From assembly GCF_004216475.1 (NCBI RefSeq), contig NZ_CP022303.1, positions 1,736,001 through 1,800,000 on the forward strand: a DNA stretch of 64,000 nt, written 5' to 3'. The notes under the pieces were generated by a model. It was not told the DNA's origin, ran no database searches, and was given only the letters and a program-made list of their open reading frames with translations. Shown piece after piece: positions 34,978 through 43,919 of this stretch. Every line of letters begins with the position of its first letter. The stretch's first letter is position 1. A program made the translations under genes and the position numbers. Source of the DNA: Thalassococcus sp. S3. GTDB lineage: Bacteria; Pseudomonadota; Alphaproteobacteria; Rhodobacterales; Rhodobacteraceae.

Positions 34978-36274
34978 GGGGCGCCTCGAGCCGAAGCGCG
35001 CTCAAGAGCCCGTTCACCATCTCCTCCAAACCTTCCGATTGCCGCGCGACAAAGCGTTTGGAGGCCGCGCGCGCCTGTTCGAGGGCGCCCTCATCCACAA
35101 GCCAGCGCTCCACCGCCTCCGAAAGCGCCTGCGGATCCTCGATCTCCACCGCGCCGCCCAGGGCGATAAGGGGCGGGTAGGTTTCTGAAAAGCTGGCGAA
35201 ATGCGGACCCGTCAGGATTGCCGCACCGGCCTGGGCGGGTTCGTATGGATTGTGCCCGCCAATGGGCTGAAGCGAGCCGCCGACGAAGACGATGGGGCTT
35301 GCTGCATACCACGTACCGGTCTCGCCCAGCGTATCGGCGAGGTAGACTTGTGCGGCGGGCGTTTCTTTGGCGCTGCGCTGGGCGACGGAAAGGCCTCTGT
35401 CGCGGCAGAGTTTGGCCACTTCGGCCCCCCGTTCCGGATGTCGCGGTATCAACAGCAGACAAAGATCGGGATGTCGGGCCAGAAGCGTTTTGTGGGCAGA
35501 AAGGACGACCTCTTCTTCTCCGGGATGGGTGGAACTGGCCACCCAAAGCGGGCGTCCTGCAAGGGCCGTTTTCAAGTCCGACAAGGCCGGCGCATCCACC
35601 GGAGGTGGTGCTGCGAGAGCCTTGAGGTTGACCCCCTGTTGCACGCGATCAGGGTCGGCGCCCATAGCGATCAGGTTCTCCCGCATCTCGCGATTCTGGC
35701 TGATCAGCAGGTCGAACACGTCCATCACCAATCGTGCGGTGTCAGGCCATTTCCGCCAGCCTTCGACCGATTTGCGCGAGAGCCGCGCATTGACCAGCGC
35801 AAGATGTAGCCCGGCCTTCTGTGCCTCAAGCAGCATGTTCGGCCAAAGCTCGCTCTCGACAAACACGCCCGCTTGGGGTCGCCAATGGGTCAGAAAGCGC
35901 CGGACGGGGCCGGGCGCGTCAAGGGGTGCGAATTGGTGCTGCGTACGGGGTGGCAGGCGTTTGGTGATCATTTCGGCGGAGGTCGCGGTGCCGGAGGTGA
36001 TCAGAAAGGACAGATCGGCGCGTCGGCCGCCCATCGCCCGGATCAGCGTCAAGGCCCCCAGGCTCTCCCCGACAGAGGCTGCGTGAAACCAGACGAGCGG
36101 ACCATCGGGGCGGTCAAGGCTGGCCGTGCCTGCGCGTTCGGGCAGCCGCTCGGCATCGACACCGGCCTTGCGCAGCTTGCGCGTGACCGACCAATAGGCA
36201 AGCGGCACGGCTGCTGCCGTCAGGCTGCGATAAATCCGGTAAAGCGGCGTTGGTCTGCCGCCCGAGGGCGTCAT
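34967..36274 (-). CDS. waaA: 3-deoxy-D-manno-octulosonic acid (Kdo) transferase
   Basis: A 435-residue WaaA/KdtA enzyme that adds Kdo to lipid A precursors at the cytoplasmic face of the inner membrane. It has an N-terminal membrane anchor (LYRIYRSLTAAAVPLAYW), the family motif WFHAASVGESLGALTLI, FVESELWPNMLLEAQKAG, ARLSRKSVEGWRK, VASSTHPGEEEVVL and FVGGSLQPIGGHNPYEPAQA. ATG 36274 overlaps the moaA stop in TGATG. A GTG one codon upstream is less likely. Confidence 0.95.
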   Translation of the reverse strand: MTPSGGRPTPLYRIYRSLTAAAVPLAYWSVTRKLRKAGVDAERLPERAGTASLDRPDGPLVWFHAASVGESLGALTLIRAMGGRRADLSFLITSGTATSAEMITKRLPPRTQHQFAPLDAPGPVRRFLTHWRPQAGVFVESELWPNMLLEAQKAGLHLALVNARLSRKSVEGWRKWPDTARLVMDVFDLLISQNREMRENLIAMGADPDRVQQGVNLKALAAPPPVDAPALSDLKTALAGRPLWVASSTHPGEEEVVLSAHKTLLARHPDLCLLLIPRHPERGAEVAKLCRDRGLSVAQRSAKETPAAQVYLADTLGETGTWYAASPIVFVGGSLQPIGGHNPYEPAQAGAAILTGPHFASFSETYPPLIALGGAVEIEDPQALSEAVERWLVDEGALEQARAASKRFVARQSEGLEEMVNGLLSALRLEAPHGA

Positions 36275-37281
36275 CACCCGCCCGTATGGCTCATATGGCG
36301 GGGCATCTGGCCGTCAAGCTTTTGACGCGAATAGTCGAAATCGTGCCCTTTCGGCTTGCGGTCGATGGCGGCGCGGATCGCGTCCTCCAGCGGCTTTTCG
36401 GTGTCCAGATGAGTGCGGAGCGGCGCGCGCAGATCGGCCATATCCTCTTGCCCGAGGCACATGTAAAGCTCACCCGTACAGGTCAGCCGCACGCGGTTGC
36501 AGCTTTCGCAGAAGTTATGGGTCAGCGGTGTGATGAAGCCGATCTTCTGCCCCGTCTCCTCCAACCGGACATAGCGCGCAGGACCGCCCGTGCGTTCGGC
36601 CAGATCGGTCACGGCGTAATGCTGTGCATAGCGCGCGCGCACATCCTTGAGCGACCAATACTGGCCCAGGCGGTTTTCGTTGCCGATATCGCCCATCGGC
36701 ATCACTTCGATCCAGGTCAGGTCCATGTCTCGCTCGGCGCACCATTCGGTGATCCGTGGCAACTCGTCCTCGTTGAAGCCTTTCAGCGCCACCGCGTTGA
36801 TCTTGATTCGCAGGCCTGCCTTTTGCGCGGCGTCGATCCCCCGCATGACCTGCGGCAAGCGGCCCCAGCGCGTGATGGCGGCGAACTTGTCGTCGTCCAG
36901 CGTGTCCAGCGACACATTCACGCGCCGCACCCCGGCATCCCAAAGCTGGTCGGCGTATTTCTCAAGCTGCGAGCCGTTCGTCGTGAGCGTCAGCTCTTTC
37001 AGCGCGCCGCTGTCGAGATGCCGGGTCATCGAACGGAAGAAGGTCATGATATCGCGGCGCACCAACGGCTCGCCGCCAGTGATGCGCAACTTTTCCACAC
37101 CGAGCCGCACGAAAGTTGAACACATCCGGTCCAGCTCTTCGAGCGTCAGAAGCTCTTTCTTCGGCAGGAAGGTCATGTTTTCGGACATGCAATAGACGCA
37201 GCGGAAATCGCAGCGGTCGGTGACCGAAACACGCAGATACGTGATGGCGCGGGCGAACGGGTCGATAAGCGGTGCTGTCAT
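36274..37281 (-). CDS. moaA: GTP 3',8-cyclase (molybdenum cofactor biosynthesis)
   Basis: A 335-residue radical SAM enzyme that starts molybdopterin synthesis from GTP. The SAM cluster motif CDFRCVYC lies near residue 23, the GGEP motif in [14 protein letters not shown], and the second cluster in [20 protein letters not shown]; the C-terminus ends in the required double glycine (SHTGG). It leads a coupled moaA-waaA-glycosyltransferase operon, an unusual mix of cofactor and LPS genes. Its product supports molybdoenzymes such as the one at 7419-10127. Confidence 0.97.
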   Translation of the reverse strand: MTAPLIDPFARAITYLRVSVTDRCDFRCVYCMSENMTFLPKKELLTLEELDRMCSTFVRLGVEKLRITGGEPLVRRDIMTFFRSMTRHLDSGALKELTLTTNGSQLEKYADQLWDAGVRRVNVSLDTLDDDKFAAITRWGRLPQVMRGIDAAQKAGLRIKINAVALKGFNEDELPRITEWCAERDMDLTWIEVMPMGDIGNENRLGQYWSLKDVRARYAQHYAVTDLAERTGGPARYVRLEETGQKIGFITPLTHNFCESCNRVRLTCTGELYMCLGQEDMADLRAPLRTHLDTEKPLEDAIRAAIDRKPKGHDFDYSRQKLDGQMPRHMSHTGG

Positions 37282-37368
37282 ATCCTAATTGGTAAGCACC
37301 CGCGCGGACAGCGGCAAGGGGCGAGGCGCGGATTGCCCGCGTCAAAACATCCGACTAAGGTGCCGGCC

Positions 37369-37842
37369 ATGCGATGGATTGTTCTTCCTCTTCTGGTTTT
37401 GGGCCTTGGCGGCTGTGATCTTGCGCGCGATGTCTTTGGCGGGGCAGAGCCTGCGCCCGAACCGTTGGCCGCGCCTGGCCCCACGGAGGCGCCGGACACT
37501 TTGACGGGGCTCGGCTCGGGCGAGCAGACCGCGGATGCACTGGACCAGACGACCCCGGACGAACAGCGCGCCGCGGCCACACCTGCCGCGGGCGGCTCGG
37601 CGCTGGGGATGACGGTCGCCAGTCTGGGTAATCCTGCGGAAAGCGGGTTTTGGTTGAAGACCCCGCTGGTACAGCAGGAAAGCGCGGGCCGGGTTGAATA
37701 TAACGGGCAATCCGTTCAGGTGACCCTACAGCCGCTGGGCGGGCCAGCGACGGCGGGCAGCCAGATGTCGCTTTCCGCGATGCGCCAGATCGGTGCCCCG
37801 CTGACGGATCTAGTGGAGGTTTCAGTTTTCACCGCAGGCTGA
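37369..37842 (+). CDS. Small lipoprotein, unknown function
   Basis: A 157-residue protein with a lipoprotein signal: MRWIVLPLLVLGLGGCD, with the lipidated Cys at residue 16. Residues 25-70 are a Pro/Ala/Thr-rich linker, followed by a compact domain containing GMTVASLGNPAESGFWLKTP and SAMRQIGAPLTDLVEVSVFT. As I recall, homologues in related genomes carry the label 'D-galactarate dehydratase', which the small size and lipobox contradict. AAGG precedes the ATG, which diverges from moaA. Confidence 0.82.
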   Translation: MRWIVLPLLVLGLGGCDLARDVFGGAEPAPEPLAAPGPTEAPDTLTGLGSGEQTADALDQTTPDEQRAAATPAAGGSALGMTVASLGNPAESGFWLKTPLVQQESAGRVEYNGQSVQVTLQPLGGPATAGSQMSLSAMRQIGAPLTDLVEVSVFTAG

Positions 37843-37855
37843 GTGTGGCCTGGCT

Positions 37856-38551
37856 CTAAAGATATTTACCGGCCTCACGCCTGGCGAACGGCTTCATCTG
37901 CTCACCATGGCTTTCAAGGAACGCCACCACCCGACCCCGATCGTGCTTGCTTAACTCCCGCAGCCACCATGCGACCGCTTTTTGTATGAACCATTCTCGG
38001 TCGTGCACATATCCCTTGGCCCAGCTGAGGATCCGGTCGCGCGCGGCAAGCTCGTCCGGTTTGGGATTGTTCTGTTTGGTCCAGGGCAGGGTGATCACCA
38101 ATGCCGCCCGACGCGTCCACATATGATCTGACCGGGTCCATTCCTCCACCTTATCCAACCGGTCGGGATCGGCTATCAGACGCCGCTGGCCCGCCATGCA
38201 GGCATGATCGGCAATGGCCCAGGCGTTGAAATCGGGCACCCAGCTTTCAATCAGCTGCCAGACCGCCTCATCCGGGCGGATGCGGGCCTGGGTCAAGAGT
38301 TTGGCGGCTGTGACGCGCGCTTCGTGAATGTCGGTGTTCCAGAGCGCGCGGGCCAACGACACACGATCCTCGACGGTCAGATCTTGTCTCCACGCCTTTG
38401 CCAGATCACCCAACACGGGATTGCCGATGCCAAGATATTCCCGCTCGACCTTGTGATAGCGCGCCTTTTCCGCGGCCCTTACCGGATCGGCATGCGATTT
38501 CAGGTCATCCAGATATTTTTGCCACACCTCAACCTCACTTGGTTTTGCCAA
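37856..38551 (-). CDS. DNA alkylation repair protein (AlkD-like HEAT repeats)
   Basis: About 231 residues of a HEAT-repeat DNA glycosylase of the AlkC/AlkD group, which removes alkylated bases. Family features are REYLGIGNPVLGDLAKAWRQ, ALWNTDIHEARVTAAKLLTQ, VPDFNAWAIADHAC, RSDHMWTRRAALVITLPWTK and REWFIQKAVAWWLRELSKHD. The frame is open for 125 more codons upstream, but that part lies over the divergent FkbM gene and does not resemble the family. The best candidate start is TTG 38551, with GTG 38527 as an alternative; neither has a strong ribosome site. Confidence 0.85.
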   Translation of the reverse strand: MAKPSEVEVWQKYLDDLKSHADPVRAAEKARYHKVEREYLGIGNPVLGDLAKAWRQDLTVEDRVSLARALWNTDIHEARVTAAKLLTQARIRPDEAVWQLIESWVPDFNAWAIADHACMAGQRRLIADPDRLDKVEEWTRSDHMWTRRAALVITLPWTKQNNPKPDELAARDRILSWAKGYVHDREWFIQKAVAWWLRELSKHDRGRVVAFLESHGEQMKPFARREAGKYL

Positions 38552-38617
38552 TGAACGACGCTTTTCAGCACGAATAGGCGTTGCTATCCAGTTTTCATTA
38601 GGGACGGGATTTTTTGA

Positions 38618-39337
38618 ATGCGCATATTCAAAGGCGCTGAACGTGCCGCGAAGGCATTGGTGCCAAAGGGATGGCATAAGTATTTTCGGGCCTCCCGATA
38701 CGAGCTGTTGATGGAGCGACTGGCTCCGGTCGATCTGATCGTTCATGTCGGAGCGCATTGGGCCGAGGATGCCGCACATTACGAGGCGTGCGGCGCGAAA
38801 ACCGTTCTCTGGATCGAGGCCGACCCGGGCACGTTCCGCAGGTTGAGAGAGGTCTTGGCGGAGCGAACCGGAGCCACGCGTCATATCGCGGAATGTGCGC
38901 TGGTGTCGTCGCGGGAAGATCGGCAAGTTTCTTTCAACCGGTTTAACGGGGACGGGGCCTCTTCATCGGTCTATCGATCCGCCCCGACCCGCGCCAACCG
39001 CTTTCCCGGGAGCCATGAAACAGGCGAGGTTCTGGCCCTGAAAACCCGGACGCTTGACGCCGTCATGGCAAGTCACGGCGTCGACGCGTCCGCTGCCGGC
39101 ACGGCGATGCTGGTGATCGATGTCCAGGGACATGAGTTGGAGGTTTTGCGCGGCCTCGATGTCGGTCTGACGCAATTTGATCTTTGCAAGTGCGAGGTGT
39201 CGCGTATTCCGATGTACCAGAACGCTCCGCTTTTTCCAGACATCGATGCTCATTTCCGGTCATTCGGCTTTCGCCTGGCATCTCATCGCTATGCGCTGGT
39301 CCCAAGCCATGGCGATGTGCTTTACCAGCGCGCCTAG
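38618..39337 (+). CDS. FkbM family methyltransferase
   Basis: A 239-residue SAM-dependent methyltransferase of the FkbM family. SAM-binding features are VDLIVHVGAHWAEDAAHYEA and KTVLWIEADPGTFRRLREVL; the C-terminal family part has AMLVIDVQGHELEVLRGLDV and CEVSRIPMYQNAPLFPDIDA. Such enzymes often O-methylate sugars or polyketide-type products. It is isolated, diverging from the DNA repair gene and overlapping the convergent PPOX gene by four bases. Confidence 0.88.
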   Translation: MRIFKGAERAAKALVPKGWHKYFRASRYELLMERLAPVDLIVHVGAHWAEDAAHYEACGAKTVLWIEADPGTFRRLREVLAERTGATRHIAECALVSSREDRQVSFNRFNGDGASSSVYRSAPTRANRFPGSHETGEVLALKTRTLDAVMASHGVDASAAGTAMLVIDVQGHELEVLRGLDVGLTQFDLCKCEVSRIPMYQNAPLFPDIDAHFRSFGFRLASHRYALVPSHGDVLYQRA

Positions 39338-39876
39338 CCGTCTGACCGCGTCGGTCGTCCGTCCAGGGTGGTGGCATTGCGCGTTTGCCAATGCTCCGTC
39401 AGCTGCGCATCGCTTTTTGATGCGGCCCAGTGTTCCAGCGTATCGCGTTCCCCTTCATAGGCCATGAACGGCACCGCATAGCCGCAGGAGGTTTGAACCA
39501 TGTCCACGCTCATGTCGAAGATCTGTCGCGCGCCACGGTGATCGGGGAGATGTTGCGAAAGGCCCGGCCAATCCGCGTCGCCCGGATACACCGCGCGCGC
39601 CGTGCCGTAGGCGCGCAGGATCATCGGGCGCTTGGTGAAAGAACACCACATGAGCGTGACGCGCGGGCTTTCCAGAAGATGTCCGGCCGTCTCGTTCCCG
39701 CTGCCCGTCAGGTTCAGCCAGATGATCCGGTCGGGCCCGAGAACGCGAAGGGCATCCATGCCTTTTGGGGACAGGTTGACACGTCCGGTCGGCGCAGCGG
39801 TTGCGGTGAAAAAGATGTGCTGCTCGGCTATGAAGCGTGCGTGATTGTCTTCGATACAGTCAAATTGCTTGGCCAT
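39334..39876 (-). CDS. Pyridoxamine 5'-phosphate oxidase-like FMN-binding protein
   Basis: A 180-residue PPOX-fold flavin-binding protein. It begins MAKQFDCIEDNHARFIAEQH and contains TAAPTGRVNLSPKGMDALRV, IIWLNLTGSGNETAGHLLES and PRVTLMWCSFTKRPMILR, typical of stand-alone split-barrel flavoproteins rather than true PdxH. Its start codon directly follows the glmS stop, so it is the last gene of glmU-glmS-ppox. Substrate unknown. Confidence 0.9.
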   Translation of the reverse strand: MAKQFDCIEDNHARFIAEQHIFFTATAAPTGRVNLSPKGMDALRVLGPDRIIWLNLTGSGNETAGHLLESPRVTLMWCSFTKRPMILRAYGTARAVYPGDADWPGLSQHLPDHRGARQIFDMSVDMVQTSCGYAVPFMAYEGERDTLEHWAASKSDAQLTEHWQTRNATTLDGRPTRSDG

Positions 39877-41700
39877 CTATTCCACCGTCACTGATTTCGC
39901 GAGATTGCGGGGCTGGTCCACATCCGTGCCTTTCGCAACAGCCGTGTGATAGGCCAGCAGTTGCGCCGGAATGGCATAAAGGATGGGACTGAGCGCGGGC
40001 AGGATCTTCGGCATTGGGATGGCCGACCAAAGCCCGTCTTGCGCTTCGGCAATACCGTCTTCGTCGGAAATTAGGACGACCTTGCCCTTGCGCGCCATCA
40101 CCTCCTGCATGTTCGAAACGGTTTTGTCGAAAAGCGCGTCGCGCGGTGCCATCACGACGACGGGCATATTCTTGTCGATCAGCGCGATGGGCCCGTGCTT
40201 GAGCTCTCCCGCGGCGTAGGCTTCGGCGTGAATATAGCTGATTTCCTTCAGCTTCAGCGCCCCTTCCAAAGCCATCGGATACATCATGCCCCGTCCCAGG
40301 AACAGAACATCGCGGGCTTCGGCAAGGCGTTGGGCTGCGGCTCGGATCGCGTTGTTCTGGTCGAGCGCCGCATTCAGTTGCTGGGGCAGGGCGCGTAGCG
40401 CGGCGATGTGGTCGGCGACCTCTCTTTCGCTCATCACGCCCCGATCCGCCGCCGCCTTGATCGCGAGCAGAAACAGCACGGCAAGCTGGCAGGTGAACGC
40501 TTTGGTCGAGGCGACGCCGACCTCGACCCCGGCATGGATCGGCAGGATGAGGTCACTTTCGCGCGCGATGGAGCTTTCCGGCACGTTCACAACCGACACG
40601 ATCTTGTCCGCCTTGCCTTCGCAATAGCGCAATGCCGCCAGGGTGTCCGCCGTCTCCCCCGATTGGCTGACAAAGAGCGCCACGGATCGCGCCGGGATCG
40701 GCGGTTCGCGATACCGGAATTCGGATGCGATATCGACTTCGACCGGCAATTTGGCGAATTGCTCGAACCAGTATTTGGCGACGAGACAGGCATAATAGGC
40801 CGTTCCGCAGGCCACCATCGTCAGCCGGTCGATCCGGGTGAAGTCGAGACCCTTGCCCGGCAGCGTGATCTCAGCGCCGCTTCGGTGCAGGTAGGCCTGG
40901 ATCGCGTCGCTGATGACGCCGGGTTGTTCCGCGATCTCCTTGGCCATGAAATGCTTGTGCCCGGCCTTGTCGACCCGGGTTGCGCCGATCTGAATTGTTT
41001 TGATCGCCCGGTTGGCCAAAGTCCCCGCCGCATCGCGGATCTCAAGGGAGGAGCGGGTGACAACCGCGCGGTCGCCTTCTTCAAGATAGGTGATGCGGTC
41101 GGTCAGCGGCGCGAGCGCTATGGCATCGCTGCCCACGAACATCTCCCCATCGCCGTGACCGATGGCCAGCGGGGACCCTTTGCGCGCGGCGACGATCAAG
41201 TCTTCCTCGCCGTCAAAGAGAAAGGCCAGCGCAAAGGCGCCTTCCAGTCGATCAAGCGTTTTGAACGCGGCGTCGACAGGGGCATCCCCGTTTGCGATCA
41301 GATGCTGCGTCATCAGGGCGACGGTTTCGGTATCTGTTTCTGTCTGAAACTCGACACCCGCCTCGGCCAGTTGAGCCCGCAATTCCCGGTAGTTTTCGAT
41401 GATGCCGTTATGGACCACTGCGACACCGCCCGCGCGATGGGGATGGGCGTTGCCCACCGTCGGTGCGCCATGTGTGGCCCATCTTGTGTGACCAATTCCC
41501 GATTTTCCGGGCAGGGGCTCATGCACCAGAAGATCGCTGAGATTGACCAGTTTGCCCACCGCGCGCCGCCGGTCCAGCGTGCCGTTGTTAACAGTCGCGA
41601 TCCCGGCGCTGTCATAGCCGCGATATTCCAGCCGCTTGAGCGCTTCGACGAGGATCGGCGCAGCCTCGTGATTTCCCAAGACACCGACAATTCCACACAT
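39877..41700 (-). CDS. glmS: Glutamine-fructose-6-phosphate aminotransferase (isomerizing)
   Basis: A 607-residue enzyme making glucosamine-6-phosphate for peptidoglycan and LPS. It has the N-terminal nucleophile Cys in MCGIVGVLGNHEAAP, HTRWATHGAPTVGNAHPH, the two SIS domains with VALFVSQSGETADTLAALRY and FLGRGMMYPMALEGALKLKE, and ends PRNLAKSVTVE as the family requires. The start overlaps the glmU stop by one base (TAATG). No glmS ribozyme would be expected, and none is seen. Confidence 0.98.
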   Translation of the reverse strand: MCGIVGVLGNHEAAPILVEALKRLEYRGYDSAGIATVNNGTLDRRRAVGKLVNLSDLLVHEPLPGKSGIGHTRWATHGAPTVGNAHPHRAGGVAVVHNGIIENYRELRAQLAEAGVEFQTETDTETVALMTQHLIANGDAPVDAAFKTLDRLEGAFALAFLFDGEEDLIVAARKGSPLAIGHGDGEMFVGSDAIALAPLTDRITYLEEGDRAVVTRSSLEIRDAAGTLANRAIKTIQIGATRVDKAGHKHFMAKEIAEQPGVISDAIQAYLHRSGAEITLPGKGLDFTRIDRLTMVACGTAYYACLVAKYWFEQFAKLPVEVDIASEFRYREPPIPARSVALFVSQSGETADTLAALRYCEGKADKIVSVVNVPESSIARESDLILPIHAGVEVGVASTKAFTCQLAVLFLLAIKAAADRGVMSEREVADHIAALRALPQQLNAALDQNNAIRAAAQRLAEARDVLFLGRGMMYPMALEGALKLKEISYIHAEAYAAGELKHGPIALIDKNMPVVVMAPRDALFDKTVSNMQEVMARKGKVVLISDEDGIAEAQDGLWSAIPMPKILPALSPILYAIPAQLLAYHTAVAKGTDVDQPRNLAKSVTVE

Positions 41701-43055
41701 TATGACTGCTCCTCGTCGCGTTTTGCTTTTCTTGCCTTTAACATTTTGAACAATTTGCGTGCATAGCCCGGCTTGACGTCCTGTTTGGCGCGACCCACGG
41801 CCAGCGCGCCCGGCTCGACATCGCGGGTCACCACGGTTCCGGTTGCCGTCATCGCCTCATCCCCGACAGAGACGGGGGCGACCAGCATCGTGTTCGATCC
41901 GATGAAGACACGCGCGCCGATCTCTGTGCGGTGCTTCATGACACCGTCGTAATTGCAGGTAATCGTGCCCGCCCCGATATTCGTGGCCTCGCCGACCGAC
42001 GCATCGCCGATATAGCTGAGGTGGTTGACCTTTGCGCCCGCCGCGATCTGCGCGTTCTTGATCTCCACGAAATTGCCGATATGGGTGTTTTCGTCCAGTT
42101 CCGCGCCCGGACGCAGGCGGGCATAGGGGCCGACGATGGCGCCGCGGCTGACATGGCAGCCTTCAAGATGCGAAAACGCGCGGATCCGGGCACCGCTTTC
42201 GACAGTGACACCGGGACCGAAAACGACATTGGGTTCGATCACCGCATCGCGGCCAATCACGGTATCCATGCTGAGATAGACGGTATCGGGTGCTGAAAGC
42301 GTAACGCCGGATTGCATCAAGTCCCCGCGCGCGCGGGCCTGAAAGATCGCATCCGCGCCCGCCAGTTCGGCGCGTGAATTGATGCCCAGTGTTTCCGCCT
42401 CATCGCAGGTGACGACGGTGGCCGTGAGGCCCTTGGCCCGGGCAATCTCGACAATTTCGGTGAGATAGTATTCGCCCGCCGCGTTGTCGTTGCTGGTCTC
42501 GGCGACAAGATCGAAGAGCACGTTGGCGCGGGCGGTCACCAGGCCGCTGTTGCAAAGGGTGATGGCGCGCTCTGTCTCGCTTGCGTCCTTGAATTCCACG
42601 ATCCGGTCCAGCTCCGCGCCGGACATGACCAGTCTGCCATATCGCCCCGGGTCCCGCGCCTCGAAGCCCAGTATCACGATGTCATGTGTCTCGCGTGCGG
42701 CGACCATACGCTGGAGGGTGTCGGGCTGGATGAAGGGCGTGTCGCCAAAAAGAACGATGACATCCCCGTCAAAGTCAATCAGCTCGGTACGCGCCTGACC
42801 GACGGCATGGGCCGTGCCCAATTGTTCGGTCTGCAGCACGACCTCGGCGTTTGGGTCGAAGGCCCGCGCCGCCTCGGCCACGGCATCCGCCCCATGGCCG
42901 GCCACGATCACCGTCCGTTCAGGCTCGAGCGGCGCGCCGGAGCGCATGGCGTGATGCAGCATCGGCGCGTTGGCGATGGGGTGCAGAACCTTCGGCAGAT
43001 CCGAATTCATCCGTGTGCCTTTGCCTGCGGCCAGGATGACGAGGGCGGTGCTCAT
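41700..43055 (-). CDS. glmU: Bifunctional UDP-GlcNAc pyrophosphorylase / GlcN-1-P acetyltransferase
   Basis: A 451-residue two-domain enzyme making UDP-GlcNAc. The N-terminal uridyltransferase begins LVILAAGKGTRMNSDLPKVL, and the C-terminal left-handed beta helix has RLRPGAELDENTHIGNFVEI, KVNHLSYIGDASVGEATNIG and AGTITCNYDG. It supplies the same pathway as the downstream glmS, to which it is coupled. The phosphatase gene diverges upstream. Confidence 0.97.
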   Translation of the reverse strand: MSTALVILAAGKGTRMNSDLPKVLHPIANAPMLHHAMRSGAPLEPERTVIVAGHGADAVAEAARAFDPNAEVVLQTEQLGTAHAVGQARTELIDFDGDVIVLFGDTPFIQPDTLQRMVAARETHDIVILGFEARDPGRYGRLVMSGAELDRIVEFKDASETERAITLCNSGLVTARANVLFDLVAETSNDNAAGEYYLTEIVEIARAKGLTATVVTCDEAETLGINSRAELAGADAIFQARARGDLMQSGVTLSAPDTVYLSMDTVIGRDAVIEPNVVFGPGVTVESGARIRAFSHLEGCHVSRGAIVGPYARLRPGAELDENTHIGNFVEIKNAQIAAGAKVNHLSYIGDASVGEATNIGAGTITCNYDGVMKHRTEIGARVFIGSNTMLVAPVSVGDEAMTATGTVVTRDVEPGALAVGRAKQDVKPGYARKLFKMLKARKAKRDEEQS

Positions 43056-43183
43056 ATCTTTTCTCTTTGTTTTTTTGTTTGCGCCGTTTTATCCGGCTGA
43101 GAGGTTCACGCAAGCGGGCGGGCGATCAAATCGGGTTGCGGCTTGCAATACAAAGAGGCGGAGCGCCGCCGAAAGGGGGTCGG

Positions 43184-43846
43184 GTGAAGACGGTTATCTT
43201 CGATCTGGACGGAACGCTGGCGGATACAAGCGGTGACCTGATCGCGGCGGCGAATGTGTGCTTTCGGCAGATGGGGCTGGGCGATGTGCTTGATCCTGTC
43301 GCGGATGCGGGGATCGCTTTGCGCGGCGGGCGGCGCATGCTGACAGCCGGTCTCGAGCGGCACGGGCGTTTTGATGAGGACACCGTCACGGAATACTATC
43401 CCGTCTTGCTGGACGCCTATGCCGAGGCGATCGATGTGCATACGGTCCTTTATCCTGGTGCGATGGATGCTGTTGAGGCCCTGAAAACCAACGGCTACGG
43501 CGTTGGTATTTGCACCAACAAACCCGAAGCCTTGGCTGAAACACTCATGACGCGGCTCGGGGTGAGGGGGCAATTCGCAGCGCTTGTCGGGGCTGATACG
43601 CTGCCGGTACGCAAGCCGGATCCGGAACCCTTGCGGGAAGCGGCACGGCGCGCGGGAGGGCATCCGGAGCAGACCCTTCTGGTGGGCGATTCCGACACGG
43701 ACCGCAACACGGCCCGGGCCGCGGGCGTGCCCTCGATCCTTGTGACGTTCGGCCCATCGGGTGAGGATATGGCAGCCCTTGAACCCGAGGCGCTTCTGCA
43801 TTCCTACGAGGCGCTGCCAATGGTGGTCGACAGCCTGATCGGTTGA
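43184..43846 (+). CDS. gph: HAD phosphatase, phosphoglycolate phosphatase type
   Basis: A 220-residue HAD hydrolase with motif I VIFDLDGTLADTSGDL, motif II ICTNKPEALAETLMTRLG, motif III Lys in RKPDPEPLREAAR and motif IV LLVGDSDTDRNTARAAG. Its size and DTSGDL start fit Gph, which detoxifies 2-phosphoglycolate to glycolate, connecting to the glyoxylate use of glcB. Start is GTG 43184 after AAAGGGGG; the longer open frame is not supported. Other HAD substrates remain possible. Confidence 0.88.
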   Translation: MKTVIFDLDGTLADTSGDLIAAANVCFRQMGLGDVLDPVADAGIALRGGRRMLTAGLERHGRFDEDTVTEYYPVLLDAYAEAIDVHTVLYPGAMDAVEALKTNGYGVGICTNKPEALAETLMTRLGVRGQFAALVGADTLPVRKPDPEPLREAARRAGGHPEQTLLVGDSDTDRNTARAAGVPSILVTFGPSGEDMAALEPEALLHSYEALPMVVDSLIG

Positions 43847-43919
43847 GATCACAGTTCAGCTTTCTCAAATGTGGCGCGGGGCCATTGACGGGCTGCGGTC
43901 TTGGCCGCAAAAACAGGCC

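Noticed and set aside
38552-38926. Upstream extension of the DNA alkylation repair protein
   Set aside because: The extra 125 codons lie over the divergent FkbM gene and do not resemble the family.
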